Below, piece after piece: positions 1 to 8,042 of a stretch of 64,000 nt of DNA. Location: positions 1 to 64,000 of the forward strand of contig CAYFMQ010000014.1 in NCBI GenBank assembly GCA_964344255.1, written 5' to 3'. A program made the position numbers and the translations under genes. The notes below the pieces were generated by a model. It was not told where the DNA came from, did no database searches, and was given only the letters and a program-made list of their open reading frames with translations. Numbering within the stretch: the stretch's first letter is position 1; each line of letters starts with the position of its first letter. This stretch comes from JAJFIE01 sp964344255 (lineage in GTDB: Bacteria; Pseudomonadota; Alphaproteobacteria; Rhodospirillales; Casp-alpha2).

Positions 1-20
1 GCGCCTCCATTACATACTGA

Positions 21-96
21 TCCGGAGTAGCTCAGTTGGTAGAGCAAGCGGCTGTTAACCGCTGGGTCGGGGGTTCGAGTCCCTCCTCCGGAGCCA
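21..96 (+). tRNA. tRNA-Asn (anticodon GTT)
   Basis: A complete 76-nt cloverleaf. The acceptor arms TCCGGAG and CTCCGGA pair, followed by discriminator G and an encoded CCA. The D-arm is GCTCAGTTGGTAGAGC. The anticodon arm AGCGG-CTGTTAA-CCGCT exposes GTT, which decodes Asn AAU/AAC. The T-loop region GGTTCGAGTCC is canonical. A strong terminator starts nine bases after the CCA, so this is the last gene of its transcript. Confidence 0.97.
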
Positions 97-104
97 ATAA
101 AAAC

Positions 105-139
105 AAGGGGTTAGGTGGTTTTCACCTAACCCCTTTTTT
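105..139 (+). terminator. Rho-independent terminator of tRNA-Asn
   Basis: A perfect 13-bp stem (AAGGGGTTAGGTG paired with CACCTAACCCCTT) closes a 5-nt GTTTT loop and runs into six T residues. Its position just after the tRNA supports transcript termination. Confidence 0.92.
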
Positions 140-292
140 GATTGTTTAATCAATTCCAAGTTTCAAAACGCATCCATCCGTATCACGGGAAAACAACGAT
201 CAGTGATGCCGATCACATTTTTGTATGCATTTTTGCGCTTTAATTATCCTAGTCCACAATAGCTTTGACAGGTTTTGAATTGCGAGAGACCG

Positions 293-535
293 ATGGAACC
301 GATTACGTTTGGACTGATATCTGTAACTGGCTTGACCGTGATTTTCGCCCTGTTCTGGCGGGAGTATCGGAAATCCACCTGTCATTTCGGTGGGTCGAAT
401 AGCGGTCGTGATTACTGGATAGCCAGGATCGTTCACAAACAGATCAAGCGGGTGAAGCTTTTTGGTGCGTGGGTGATGAAACCCAGGTATACGGCAAATG
501 AGAACAGCGAGTTCCAGGATATCTTCGGCAGCTGA
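293..535 (+). CDS. Small hypothetical protein with N-terminal membrane segment
   Basis: This open frame of 80 codons is not recognised. The start at 293 is preferred over the upstream in-frame ATG at 275 because a purine-rich GAGAG lies just before it. Residues about 3-22 form a hydrophobic segment consistent with a membrane anchor, followed by a basic, soluble tail. It stands alone between the tRNA terminator and the micro-protein pair. It could be a spurious frame; support is only the hydrophobic start, an acceptable ribosome-binding site and lack of any competing gene. Confidence 0.35.
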   Translation: MEPITFGLISVTGLTVIFALFWREYRKSTCHFGGSNSGRDYWIARIVHKQIKRVKLFGAWVMKPRYTANENSEFQDIFGS

Positions 536-671
536 TTAACGCTGGTCAGCCCCCCTTCCCTTGTCCCCCTTTTTGACTCCTTCCAATGAGTTTTGTTAAA
601 CTACCCCTTGCCGGCCGGGCTCCCATTATAAAGAACCAAGGTTTAATGCGTTGTTTGTGGGAGCATAAAAC

Positions 672-755
672 ATGGAAGACTATATGACATTGATTGCGCT
701 TGGAATAATCGGTCTGGGCGCTGTTTTGTATGGCCTGAAACTGCGAAAGCGCTGA
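672..755 (+). CDS. 27-residue membrane micro-protein
   Basis: A 27-codon frame starting ATG GAA GAC and ending in the basic tail KLRKR before TGA. A Shine-Dalgarno GGGAG lies 8 nt before the start. The middle is a single hydrophobic segment (residues about 6-21, rich in Leu, Ile and Gly), with an acidic N-terminus and basic C-terminus, so it is predicted to sit in the inner membrane with the basic end inside. It resembles in size the convergently read frame at 854-937. No family is recognised; such products may be membrane regulators or type I toxin-like peptides, but no antisense RNA is visible. Function unknown. Confidence 0.6.
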   Translation: MEDYMTLIALGIIGLGAVLYGLKLRKR

Positions 756-802
756 CGTCTCAATTCTTCTGATTTTTTCTTTGTTTGGCGAATCCAAACA
801 CC

Positions 803-829
803 AAAAGCCCCGGTTGGACGCCGGGGCTT
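803..829 (-). terminator. Terminator hairpin between two micro-proteins
   Basis: A 9-bp stem (805-813 with 821-829, AAGCCCCGG/CCGGGGCTT) encloses a 7-nt loop. Read on the minus strand it is followed by a short T-run (complement of 803-806), so it should end transcription of the minus-strand micro-protein. On the plus strand no T-run follows, but it may still slow readthrough from the opposing gene. Confidence 0.7.
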
Positions 830-853
830 CGTGTGGTGGTGGAATGTTATGGA

Positions 854-937
854 TCAGATGACGGTGGCGATAAGGCCGACGATAAGGGCTGCACCAACAA
901 AGGATCCGAGAACGAAGTTGATTGAAGACATAATCAT
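854..937 (-). CDS. 27-residue hydrophobic micro-protein
   Basis: A 27-codon frame preceded by a near-perfect Shine-Dalgarno AAGGAGA six nt before the ATG at 937, the best ribosome-binding site in this part of the window. A second in-frame ATG two codons later could also be used. The product is almost entirely one hydrophobic segment (Phe, Val, Leu, Ile, Ala, Gly) after a short MIMSSIN start, so it is predicted to be a single-pass membrane peptide. A terminator hairpin follows 25 nt downstream. It faces the similar-sized gene at 672-755. No known family recognised; the strong translation signals argue that it is real. Confidence 0.65.
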   Translation of the reverse strand: MIMSSINFVLGSFVGAALIVGLIATVI

Positions 938-1266
938 CTGAAATCTCCTTGGCCCGCAATTGATCTCTAGTCGTGATCGACGTCGTTGTTTCGCGCCCTC
1001 TTTACGCCGGAACGGGTTTTCAAAATAGTGACATTTCATCAGGTGAGGTATGCGTTCGATGCATGTTTCACTCACCGCTCTCCGTTCGTTCTTTCGTCCA
1101 GAGACCCAGGGTTTCGTTATGGCCAAACGCGGGGAAGATCATAGGCTCTTGTGAAAAAATAGAGCAATTCACTCATTTTTAAGGGATTTTACTGAAAATT
1201 TTTAATCCGATTCGCACCTGGTTTCGGTTTGAAATGAAAATGTGTTCTGGGGAAAGCACTTAAACG
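938..1266. other. Intergenic region, divergent leaders
   Basis: This 329-base stretch separates the minus-strand micro-protein from the plus-strand gene at 1267. It must hold promoters for both. The last 100 bases are AT-rich. I saw no convincing -35/-10 pair, RNA gene or coding frame with a ribosome-binding site. Confidence 0.4.
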
Positions 1267-1959
1267 ATGGCAAAGAAGCCCGCAAAAGGATCCGGTGGCG
1301 GTAGGAAGAAACTGCCGCGCAGCTTTATATTCGCCTTCATTGGCCTCGTCGTTCTACCGGTGACGATCTTTCTCGCCTGGTATGTTCTGACTGTTGTTCT
1401 CAAGGTTACTGGCTCTAAGCAGACGGCCGAAGGCATGGTTGTTGAAAGAGTTGTCAGCGCCAAGGAAGCGATTGCCAAGAAGCTGAAGGAACGCGCCGAA
1501 AGAGAAGGCTTCAAGATTGATAATGTAGAAGGCTGCGTCCAGATCGAGGATCAGTATCGGGTTCCGCTAGGTTTTGTTTTTACCGAGTTTTCCCGCCGGC
1601 AGCTTGTCGGCCTTCCTAAAACGGCAACGGATGAACAGGTTCAGGAACGGTGCGTTCTGTTTGCCAAGGTGGTCGAACGCATGGAAAAGATGACGCATCA
1701 TGATCGCCATGTGTTCGTCTGCGAAGGCGCCCAATTCACGACGGATGAAGGCGGTCGGTACATGCTGATTCCCGAACCGAAAGGACGCGGGGTCATTGAA
1801 GTCCTGGGCGGCGCCAAGAACCTGATCGAGATGCAGCCCCATACCCATACCCTGGTCAAACAGTGGCATGTCTACAACATCGGCGATGGCTGCATGGTCG
1901 TTGGTATGTCGAAGGTCGGGATTTTCAATTTCTCTGGCGGCGTGAAACTCAAAGAATAA
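1267..1959 (+). CDS. Membrane-anchored protein of unknown function
   Basis: A 230-residue product that I do not recognise. It begins with a basic, Lys/Gly-rich stretch (residues 1-18), then one long hydrophobic segment (about 19-48) that would anchor it in the inner membrane. The remainder is a soluble domain with mixed alpha/beta character and several conserved-looking aromatic and Gly turns, ending in KLKE. The start follows GGGGAAAG at a useful distance. It is a single-gene unit, converging with the GST gene 33 nt downstream. The domain probably faces the periplasm, given the positive N-terminus, but this is inference. Confidence 0.75.
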   Translation: MAKKPAKGSGGGRKKLPRSFIFAFIGLVVLPVTIFLAWYVLTVVLKVTGSKQTAEGMVVERVVSAKEAIAKKLKERAEREGFKIDNVEGCVQIEDQYRVPLGFVFTEFSRRQLVGLPKTATDEQVQERCVLFAKVVERMEKMTHHDRHVFVCEGAQFTTDEGGRYMLIPEPKGRGVIEVLGGAKNLIEMQPHTHTLVKQWHVYNIGDGCMVVGMSKVGIFNFSGGVKLKE

Positions 1960-1992
1960 CGATCATATCCCCGGAACGAATGCCCGTACGGC

Positions 1993-2661
1993 CTATTTCC
2001 GAATATGGTCTTTCATCATGCGTTGAACCGCTGGACGCGATTTTATATTCGACAGAACCCGTTTCAGGTTTTCGTAATCCTGTAGCCTTGGGAACGGATC
2101 ATCCAATTCGTTCCAGATTGCCATGGGCAGCATATAAAGATCGCAGACGCTGAACCCGCCGGGCATAAAGTATTCGTTATCTCCAATAGCCTTGTCGAGT
2201 CGACTCCATAGCTCGTCGATCCATTCGATGGCCTTGGCGGCAACGGCGTCATGGCTGGCTTGGAGATCCTCGCTGGTCCAGCGTTCGGGATAGTAATACA
2301 TCAGAAAGCTGGGCTGCAGCATTTCCGCCATGAAAAAAAGCCACTGATAACATACCCCCCTGTCAACCGATCCGGCAGCCGGGATGAGGTTCGCTTCGGG
2401 ATGGTTCTCTGCCAGATAGAGCAGGATGGCGGCAGATTGGTATATCACGGCCGGTCGATCGCCATGATCGCCGGCGGCTCCTGCCGGAGCCTTGTCGATC
2501 AGTGTTGGCAGCTTGCGGTTGGGATTAAGCGCGAGATAGTCTTCCGGCCATGGCTGATCGAAATCGATAAATCGCAGGGTATAGTCTACACCGGTCTCTT
2601 CAAGGGCGGCATGGCAGCCCATTGCTGCTGAATTCCAGGTCCATGATAGTTCATATCGCAT
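1993..2661 (-). CDS. Glutathione S-transferase family protein
   Basis: A 222-residue cytosolic-type GST. The N-terminal thioredoxin-like half (residues 1-90) ends in the typical glutathione-contact region with PNRKLPTLID and the YQSAAILLYLAE helix; the C-terminal half is all-helical and contains the common GGFSVCDLYMLP signature, where Asp caps the helix in GSTs. Reaction class: conjugation or reduction using glutathione; the substrate cannot be told from sequence. It is a monocistronic minus-strand gene converging with the unknown membrane protein. Confidence 0.85.
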   Translation of the reverse strand: MRYELSWTWNSAAMGCHAALEETGVDYTLRFIDFDQPWPEDYLALNPNRKLPTLIDKAPAGAAGDHGDRPAVIYQSAAILLYLAENHPEANLIPAAGSVDRGVCYQWLFFMAEMLQPSFLMYYYPERWTSEDLQASHDAVAAKAIEWIDELWSRLDKAIGDNEYFMPGGFSVCDLYMLPMAIWNELDDPFPRLQDYENLKRVLSNIKSRPAVQRMMKDHIRK

Positions 2662-2831
2662 CGTTTACCCCTTTAAATGAACGTATGCATACTGGTTGAA
2701 CATGCTACTGCCATAAGGCAAGTTCATGATAGACTGCAGGCCACGATCTTGTTCAATTCAAAACCTTGTTACGAATGATTTTTTTATACCTTCAACCCCT
2801 GTTACGAAACTCCCAGGCTCAATGCTTGCCT

Positions 2832-3215
2832 ATGGGACTCAGGTGCGGGAATTTACCCGTCCTTATAATATTGGCTTTCTTTCTTTGTCTTGCGTTTACA
2901 GAGGCGCATGCCCAATCGGATGATAACACCCGAAAAGGTGTCTTCACTGGCGACCATATGGGGTGTGAGTCCAAATCAGATCTTATCGCCTATTATGACG
3001 CCAACGATGCGGGGGACCGTAAGACAACTGGCGAATTGGTTTCCCAGAAAAAATGCATGAAAATCATTGGCAGGACATATGTTCCCTTGAGGGTCGGTTT
3101 CGTGGCGGCCCGTGTGCTTGTAACGATACATGGAAAAGACATTGAACTTTGGGTGAGAACAGCTGCCGTCGTTGAATCGCCGCCGCCACCGCGGGAGACA
3201 CATTTCAATTTCTGA
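2832..3215 (+). CDS. Small exported protein of unknown function
   Basis: From the ATG at 2832 the product is 127 residues with a clear signal peptide: a short basic start, a hydrophobic core (LPVLIILAFFLCLAF) and a cleavage site near AHA-Q. The longer frame from a TTG at 2766 would put 22 extra residues before the signal, which is why the internal start is preferred; neither has a good Shine-Dalgarno. The mature part carries two Cys residues and ends in a Pro-rich stretch. No family recognised; predicted to act in the periplasm. Confidence 0.6.
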   Translation: MGLRCGNLPVLIILAFFLCLAFTEAHAQSDDNTRKGVFTGDHMGCESKSDLIAYYDANDAGDRKTTGELVSQKKCMKIIGRTYVPLRVGFVAARVLVTIHGKDIELWVRTAAVVESPPPPRETHFNF

Positions 3216-3382
3216 AATTACCCCTTGAAATTCGCTGAATAAATTTAACTAATGAACATATGGGGAGTGTTTGAGGTCTAGCTGCTCATGTGGGGGATGT
3301 TTCTGTCACATTAAGCGCGTGTATTGTTGGCTTTTTTCAGCCTATAGTACGCTTTAAGTAGGAAGAGGATTGGGCCATAACA

Positions 3383-5074
3383 ATGTCGGCTGAACCGGCA
3401 ACATCAACAGAAACAACGGCCATGCCGGGTGATTCCCGCTTAAGAGCGGAGCGCGACAGATTCCTTGCGTTTGCCTTTTGCCGAAACGATCTGTTGATAG
3501 AACTGGATGCGTCACAGATGACGCATTTTATTGGCGGCCCGACGGCTTCACTGCTCGGAAAACCCCCGGAAGAATTAAAGGGATTGCATATCAGTGAGAT
3601 TTTTTCTCCTGAAAGCCGCGATCTTCTGGAGCAATTGCTGAAAGCGGCAGACCGTGGCGAGCGTATCACACGCGCCAAGGTCCATCTGTTAAGCGCGGCT
3701 GCTGGTGACAACGAGCCGTCATTTGAGCTGAATGGCTACAAATTCGGTGATCTTGAAGGGCACTATTTCCTGGCTTTGCGCTCACGAGCCCAGGATATTA
3801 ATGAAGAAGAAGGGCGTGATGAATCGGGTTTGTTGGCCGAAGGCCGCTTTGCCGAAGCAGCGGCCGAGAGGGTCAAGGCCCTCCAGGACGCTGGAGAGGA
3901 TGTCAATCTTACCCTGATCAACCTGCCGGAGCTGGATGATCTCGTTGACCGTCTTGACGAAGAGGCTGGTCAGGAACTCCTCGAACGGCTGGCTAACAAA
4001 TTACAGTCGAATTCAGTTGGCGGCGATACTGCAGGCCGTATGGGGGACACAGGATTTGGTGTCGTCCATGATTCGTCTACGGATATCGAAGCCCTGCAAC
4101 AACAGTTGATGGCCATTTCAAAAGAGATGGACCCGGACGGCAACGGATTGAGCGTCGATGCCGCAACCACGGAAATCGGCGATCCGGAACTTTCATCGGA
4201 AGATATTGCCACCGGCCTGCTGTTTACGATGAACAAGTTTCGCGAAAGCGGCGAGTTTACCATGGATGTTCTGTGTAACTCGCTTCACACCATGGCTTCC
4301 GAAGCGTCAAAGTACGTCAATGTCTTTACGGAAGCCGTGGAAAATGAACAGTTCGATATCGTCTTCATGCCGATTGCCGATGCCCGTACAGGCGAAGTTC
4401 ACCATTATGAGGTTCTGTCCCGATTTAACCTGGGTGAAGGCGAATCCCCCTATCAATACATTGTGTTTGCCGAGGAAACGAACCGGATACATACCTTTGA
4501 TATCGCCGTGGTTAAAAAGACCATGCAATGGCTCCGCCGACAGCCGATCAATGCTGCCCCTTACAAGCTGGCGATCAATATTTCCGGCCGGTCCCTTGCT
4601 ATGGAAGAATATGTTGCTGAATTGCACAGCATCCTGAGGGACAATGACTGGCTCCAGGACAAGCTGATGTTCGAGATCACGGAATCGGCGCGTATCGACG
4701 ATATGCGGGCTGCTAATGATTTCATCAACGGCATCCGGGACTTCGGCTACGAGGTTTGCCTGGATGATTTCGGCGCCGGGGCCGCAAGTTTCCAGTACTT
4801 GAGCTCCCTGGAAGTCGATGTTGTCAAACTGGATGGCCCGGCCGTCAAGAACGCCATGGAAATGCCCAAGGGACGGGCCTTTCTTTCGGCATTGAACGAG
4901 CTTTGCCATAAGCTGAACATTCATACAATTGCTGAAATGGTGGAAGACGCCAATGGGCTTAAATTCTGCCGTGAATGCGGTGTCGATTACGTCCAGGGTT
5001 ACCTGATCGGCAAGCCAAATGCGGATATCGATACCTTCAAGGGTGATCCGGACCCGATCCTGTTCAAAAAATGA
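3383..5074 (+). CDS. PAS / degenerate GGDEF / EAL domain protein
   Basis: A 563-residue soluble c-di-GMP signalling protein. Residues about 25-135 look PAS-like. Residues 150-310 hold a diverged GGDEF-like region without a recognisable GGDEF active-site loop. Residues 315-555 are an EAL phosphodiesterase domain: the signature is EVL (343-345) rather than EAL, but the metal and catalytic positions remain visible (Asn in NISGRSL, Glu in EITES, DDFGAG at 461-466, Lys in VKLDG, Glu in IAEMVE, Gln in VQGYLIGKP). Thus c-di-GMP hydrolysis is plausible. No membrane segment. It is 43 nt upstream of the HAD gene and may share a transcript with it. Confidence 0.85.
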   Translation: MSAEPATSTETTAMPGDSRLRAERDRFLAFAFCRNDLLIELDASQMTHFIGGPTASLLGKPPEELKGLHISEIFSPESRDLLEQLLKAADRGERITRAKVHLLSAAAGDNEPSFELNGYKFGDLEGHYFLALRSRAQDINEEEGRDESGLLAEGRFAEAAAERVKALQDAGEDVNLTLINLPELDDLVDRLDEEAGQELLERLANKLQSNSVGGDTAGRMGDTGFGVVHDSSTDIEALQQQLMAISKEMDPDGNGLSVDAATTEIGDPELSSEDIATGLLFTMNKFRESGEFTMDVLCNSLHTMASEASKYVNVFTEAVENEQFDIVFMPIADARTGEVHHYEVLSRFNLGEGESPYQYIVFAEETNRIHTFDIAVVKKTMQWLRRQPINAAPYKLAINISGRSLAMEEYVAELHSILRDNDWLQDKLMFEITESARIDDMRAANDFINGIRDFGYEVCLDDFGAGAASFQYLSSLEVDVVKLDGPAVKNAMEMPKGRAFLSALNELCHKLNIHTIAEMVEDANGLKFCRECGVDYVQGYLIGKPNADIDTFKGDPDPILFKK

Positions 5075-5117
5075 TCTGTGTCCTGCCCGGGCGTATTATT
5101 TCCAGTATAATGAGTGA

Positions 5118-5882
5118 ATGAAAACACAGGGACTTCTTCTTGACCTGCAGGGTGTGCTGTATCAAGACGGCTCGCTGATCAAGGGCGCCGCCGAAGCCCT
5201 TCAGGCGCTGCAGGGGGCGGGGCTTGAGGTCCGTTTCCTGACCAACACGACGACAAAACCCCAACGCCTTATCGCTGAACGCCTGATGGAATATGGTCTT
5301 CAGGTCTCTCTTAAGGACGTCTTTTCCCCGGCCATTGCCGCCAGGGGCTATCTTGTCTCACAGAACCTTGAGTCCCTGTTCCTGGCATCGGAACCCGAAC
5401 TGTTGGAGGATTTTGAAGGTTTTCCGCAGGAAGTTGAAACGCCGGATGCCGTGATTATGGGCGATATGCATACCCGGTTCGATTGGCTGATGCTGGACCG
5501 GATTTTTGTCATGGTGCAACACGGCTCACGTTTGATCGCGCTCCATAAAAACCGCTATTGCCGCCGAGACGGCCATATCGCGCTTGACCTCGGGCCCTTT
5601 GTCGCCGCCATTGAATATGCAACCGGAACCGACGCCATCGTTATGGGGAAACCGGACCAGGGTTTCTTCCAGATGGCGTTACAGGACATGGGGCTTCTTC
5701 CCGCCGATGTTGTCATGGTGGGGGATGATCCATTTTCCGACATCGGCGGCGCCAAAGCTGCCGGAATTCGCGCCGTTCAGGTCAAGACCGGCAAGTATAA
5801 CCCGTCTTTGGCCGGTGAGGCGCCTGAGGCGGATGAGACCATCGCCTCCATCGCCGACCTGCCGGCGTTATTGGGATTATGA
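5118..5882 (+). CDS. HAD-superfamily hydrolase, LHPP-like
   Basis: A 254-residue HAD phosphatase of the NagD/LHPP type with a C2 cap. Motif I is LDLQGVLY with nucleophile Asp9; the usual second Asp is Gln, as seen with non-Asp residues in the LHPP group (phospholysine/phosphohistidine inorganic pyrophosphate phosphatases). Motif II is FLTNTT, motif III Lys lies in MGKPD, and motif IV is MVGDDPFSDIGGA. It is predicted to dephosphorylate a small phosphorylated metabolite or phospho-amino acid. Its stop overlaps the start of the next gene (ATGA), indicating translational coupling. Confidence 0.85.
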   Translation: MKTQGLLLDLQGVLYQDGSLIKGAAEALQALQGAGLEVRFLTNTTTKPQRLIAERLMEYGLQVSLKDVFSPAIAARGYLVSQNLESLFLASEPELLEDFEGFPQEVETPDAVIMGDMHTRFDWLMLDRIFVMVQHGSRLIALHKNRYCRRDGHIALDLGPFVAAIEYATGTDAIVMGKPDQGFFQMALQDMGLLPADVVMVGDDPFSDIGGAKAAGIRAVQVKTGKYNPSLAGEAPEADETIASIADLPALLGL

Positions 5883-6565
5883 GGATTATGTTCAGGCCTC
5901 GTTTTTTTTTACTGCTGTTCACCCTGGCCGTGTCTCTCGTTCACCATTCGCCGTCTGCCTCTGCGGCGGCGACGTGTCAGCAGAATTCGCAATCGCCCTA
6001 CGTCAGCCTCGAGGTTAATCCCGGCAGGATCAACTACATCACGTCAAGGGACAGGGCCGGGCTGCGCCGGTTGCACGCCGGTTACGGAGCTTCCGGGGGA
6101 GGCTGGACGCCAATCGGTTTAACCCTAGCAGAGTTAGGCATGGGATTGGCCGTTTCGGTCAGGGCCGAGAGACTGGCGGATGGACGATACTGTTCCGAAA
6201 TTGCGGCAGTTGAAGCGACGATCGGATATGATGCGATCGACGTCTATATTGCCTCGGAGTATCCGCGAGGGTCATGCCAGTACAACGCCATTCTGGATCA
6301 CGAACGGCTGCATGTCTTGGTTTTTCAGAACACGCTTGATCGCTACTACCCCCAGATCGAACGCGAACTGCGAAAGGCGGCGAGCAAGGCCAAACCGATC
6401 CTGGACCGGGACCCGAACCGGGCGACCAGAAAATTCCAGTCCATTCTGGAGAGCGCCGCCAGACCGCTGTTTCGTAAAATCAACAAGGCGATGGACAGGG
6501 AAAATGCCGCCCTGGATACAGAAGAGGCCTACGAACGCGAACAGTCGAACTGTGTCAGTTGGTAG
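5879..6565 (+). CDS. Secreted putative zinc protease (HExxH, DUF922-like)
   Basis: A 228-residue product with a signal peptide (basic start, hydrophobic residues 9-20, cleavage near ASA-A about residue 30). The motif HERLH at 141-145 fits the HExxH zinc-binding pattern of metallopeptidases, and the general layout resembles the predicted secreted zinc-dependent proteases grouped as DUF922; family assignment is from pattern memory. The C-terminal 70 residues are helical and highly charged. The start codon overlaps the HAD stop, so the two are co-translated although one product is cytosolic and the other exported. It converges with dinB. Confidence 0.65.
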   Translation: MRIMFRPRFFLLLFTLAVSLVHHSPSASAAATCQQNSQSPYVSLEVNPGRINYITSRDRAGLRRLHAGYGASGGGWTPIGLTLAELGMGLAVSVRAERLADGRYCSEIAAVEATIGYDAIDVYIASEYPRGSCQYNAILDHERLHVLVFQNTLDRYYPQIERELRKAASKAKPILDRDPNRATRKFQSILESAARPLFRKINKAMDRENAALDTEEAYEREQSNCVSW

Positions 6566-6583
6566 GCTTCACTGGATGGTTTT

Positions 6584-7876
6584 TCAGGAAGCGCCCAATC
6601 CCCTTTTCAGTCCCCTTCCCTTTTTGACGGCATCTTTACCGAATTTGTCACGAAGCGAGTCCATGGCGGCTTCCATATTGGCGCGTTTGGCCTTTCCCGG
6701 GTCCGCGAGGTCAGGAATATCGGCTTCGGATTCCGGAACGAGTTTGACGACCCCGATTCCGATAAGGCGAAAGGCCCGACCGTCGGCGGCCTTGTCGAGC
6801 AATGTCTTTCCGGCTGCATACAGATCATCGGTAAGCTGTGTCGGCATGGGCAATTGCTGGTTACGGGTGATGGTTTTGAAGCCCGCTGTTTTAAGTTTCA
6901 ATGTCACGGTACTGCCGCCGAGACCGGCTTTTTTAAGCCGGGCAGAAAGCTTTTCCGTCAGCAGCCAAAGTTCGTCTCCCAGACGTTCGGGATCAGAGAT
7001 ATCCTCATTGAATGTGGTTTCCGCCGAAATGTTCTTTGCCGGAGAGTTCGGGTCGACCCGGCGGTCGTCTTCGGCTCTGGAAAATTTGTAGAGACGCCTG
7101 CCCATGGCACCATAGCGTTCCAGCAGTTCTTTTTCCGAATAGCGCCTGAGATCACCGATAAGGTAGATGCCGTCCTTTTCGAGTTTTGATCGCAGCGCCT
7201 TTCCAACTCCCCAGATCAATCCGACAGGTTTTTCACCGAGGAAATCCAGCGCCTCTTCACGGCCAATCACGGCAAAGCCGCGAGGCTTGTCGAGATCCGA
7301 GGCAATTTTCGCCAGGAACTTGTTGAAGCTGAGACCGATGGAAGCATTGACGCCGATATTGTCTTCTATTCGGCGAACCAGCCTGACCAGGGTTTCCGCA
7401 GGAGACATATTGTGGAGCGCCTCTGTGCCTGAAAGGTCCAGGAAAGCCTCATCAATGGAGAGCGGTTCAACAAGAGGAGTCACCTCTTCCATTAACCGTC
7501 GGACCTGTTTTCCCGCCTCGGCATACTTTTTCATGTTTGGGGGAATGACAATGGCGTCAGGGCAAAGCTTTTTCGCCTGAAACATGGGCATGGCCGAATG
7601 CACGCCATTGATACGGGCTATGTAGCAGGCCGCGGAGACGACCCCCCTCCTGCCGCCACCGACGATGACTGGCTTTCCCCTCAAGGAAGGATCGTCGCGT
7701 TTCTCGACAGCCGCATAGAAAGCATCACAGTCAATGTGGGCGATGGCCAGTTCCGTCAATTCGTCATGCGACACCTGCCGGCTTGAACGGCAGTTAGGGC
7801 AAGCATCCGTTTCTCCTTCATCCTCATTGTGGGATGAAGGGCTGAGGTTGAAACAATCCCGGCATAAGGTGGGCAT
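6584..7876 (-). CDS. dinB: DNA polymerase IV with N-terminal zinc-ribbon-like extension
   Basis: A 430-residue Y-family translesion polymerase. The palm begins with HIDCDAFYAAVE (catalytic Asp49; steric-gate position Tyr54) and the second catalytic pair is in PLSIDEAFLD (Asp142-Glu143). Fingers, thumb with the GVGKA helix-hairpin-helix, and the little-finger domain follow. Unlike E. coli DinB it has about 45 extra N-terminal residues with two CxxC pairs (5-8 and 26-29), which look like a zinc ribbon. No beta-clamp motif could be confidently placed at the C-terminus. No GTTC-N7-GTTC LexA box was found upstream, so SOS control is not evident. Confidence 0.93.
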   Translation of the reverse strand: MPTLCRDCFNLSPSSHNEDEGETDACPNCRSSRQVSHDELTELAIAHIDCDAFYAAVEKRDDPSLRGKPVIVGGGRRGVVSAACYIARINGVHSAMPMFQAKKLCPDAIVIPPNMKKYAEAGKQVRRLMEEVTPLVEPLSIDEAFLDLSGTEALHNMSPAETLVRLVRRIEDNIGVNASIGLSFNKFLAKIASDLDKPRGFAVIGREEALDFLGEKPVGLIWGVGKALRSKLEKDGIYLIGDLRRYSEKELLERYGAMGRRLYKFSRAEDDRRVDPNSPAKNISAETTFNEDISDPERLGDELWLLTEKLSARLKKAGLGGSTVTLKLKTAGFKTITRNQQLPMPTQLTDDLYAAGKTLLDKAADGRAFRLIGIGVVKLVPESEADIPDLADPGKAKRANMEAAMDSLRDKFGKDAVKKGRGLKRGLGAS

Positions 7877-8042
7877 GGAAACCCTCGATCCTGGCCAAGT
7901 TCCTGTTTAATTGGCTTTGGCTCAAAGTGTTCAATTTGACCGTAATATACTCTAGTCTATCACCAATTCACCTGTATGATTCAGTGAAGAGTTTTTCCGG
8001 TAATATCTGATACAGAATGGAGTAGTTAGGGTTACGGGCATA

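Noticed and set aside
7877..8042. Possible LexA box upstream of dinB
   Set aside because: Single GTTC sequences occur but none with the GTTC-N7-GTTC spacing used by alphaproteobacterial LexA.
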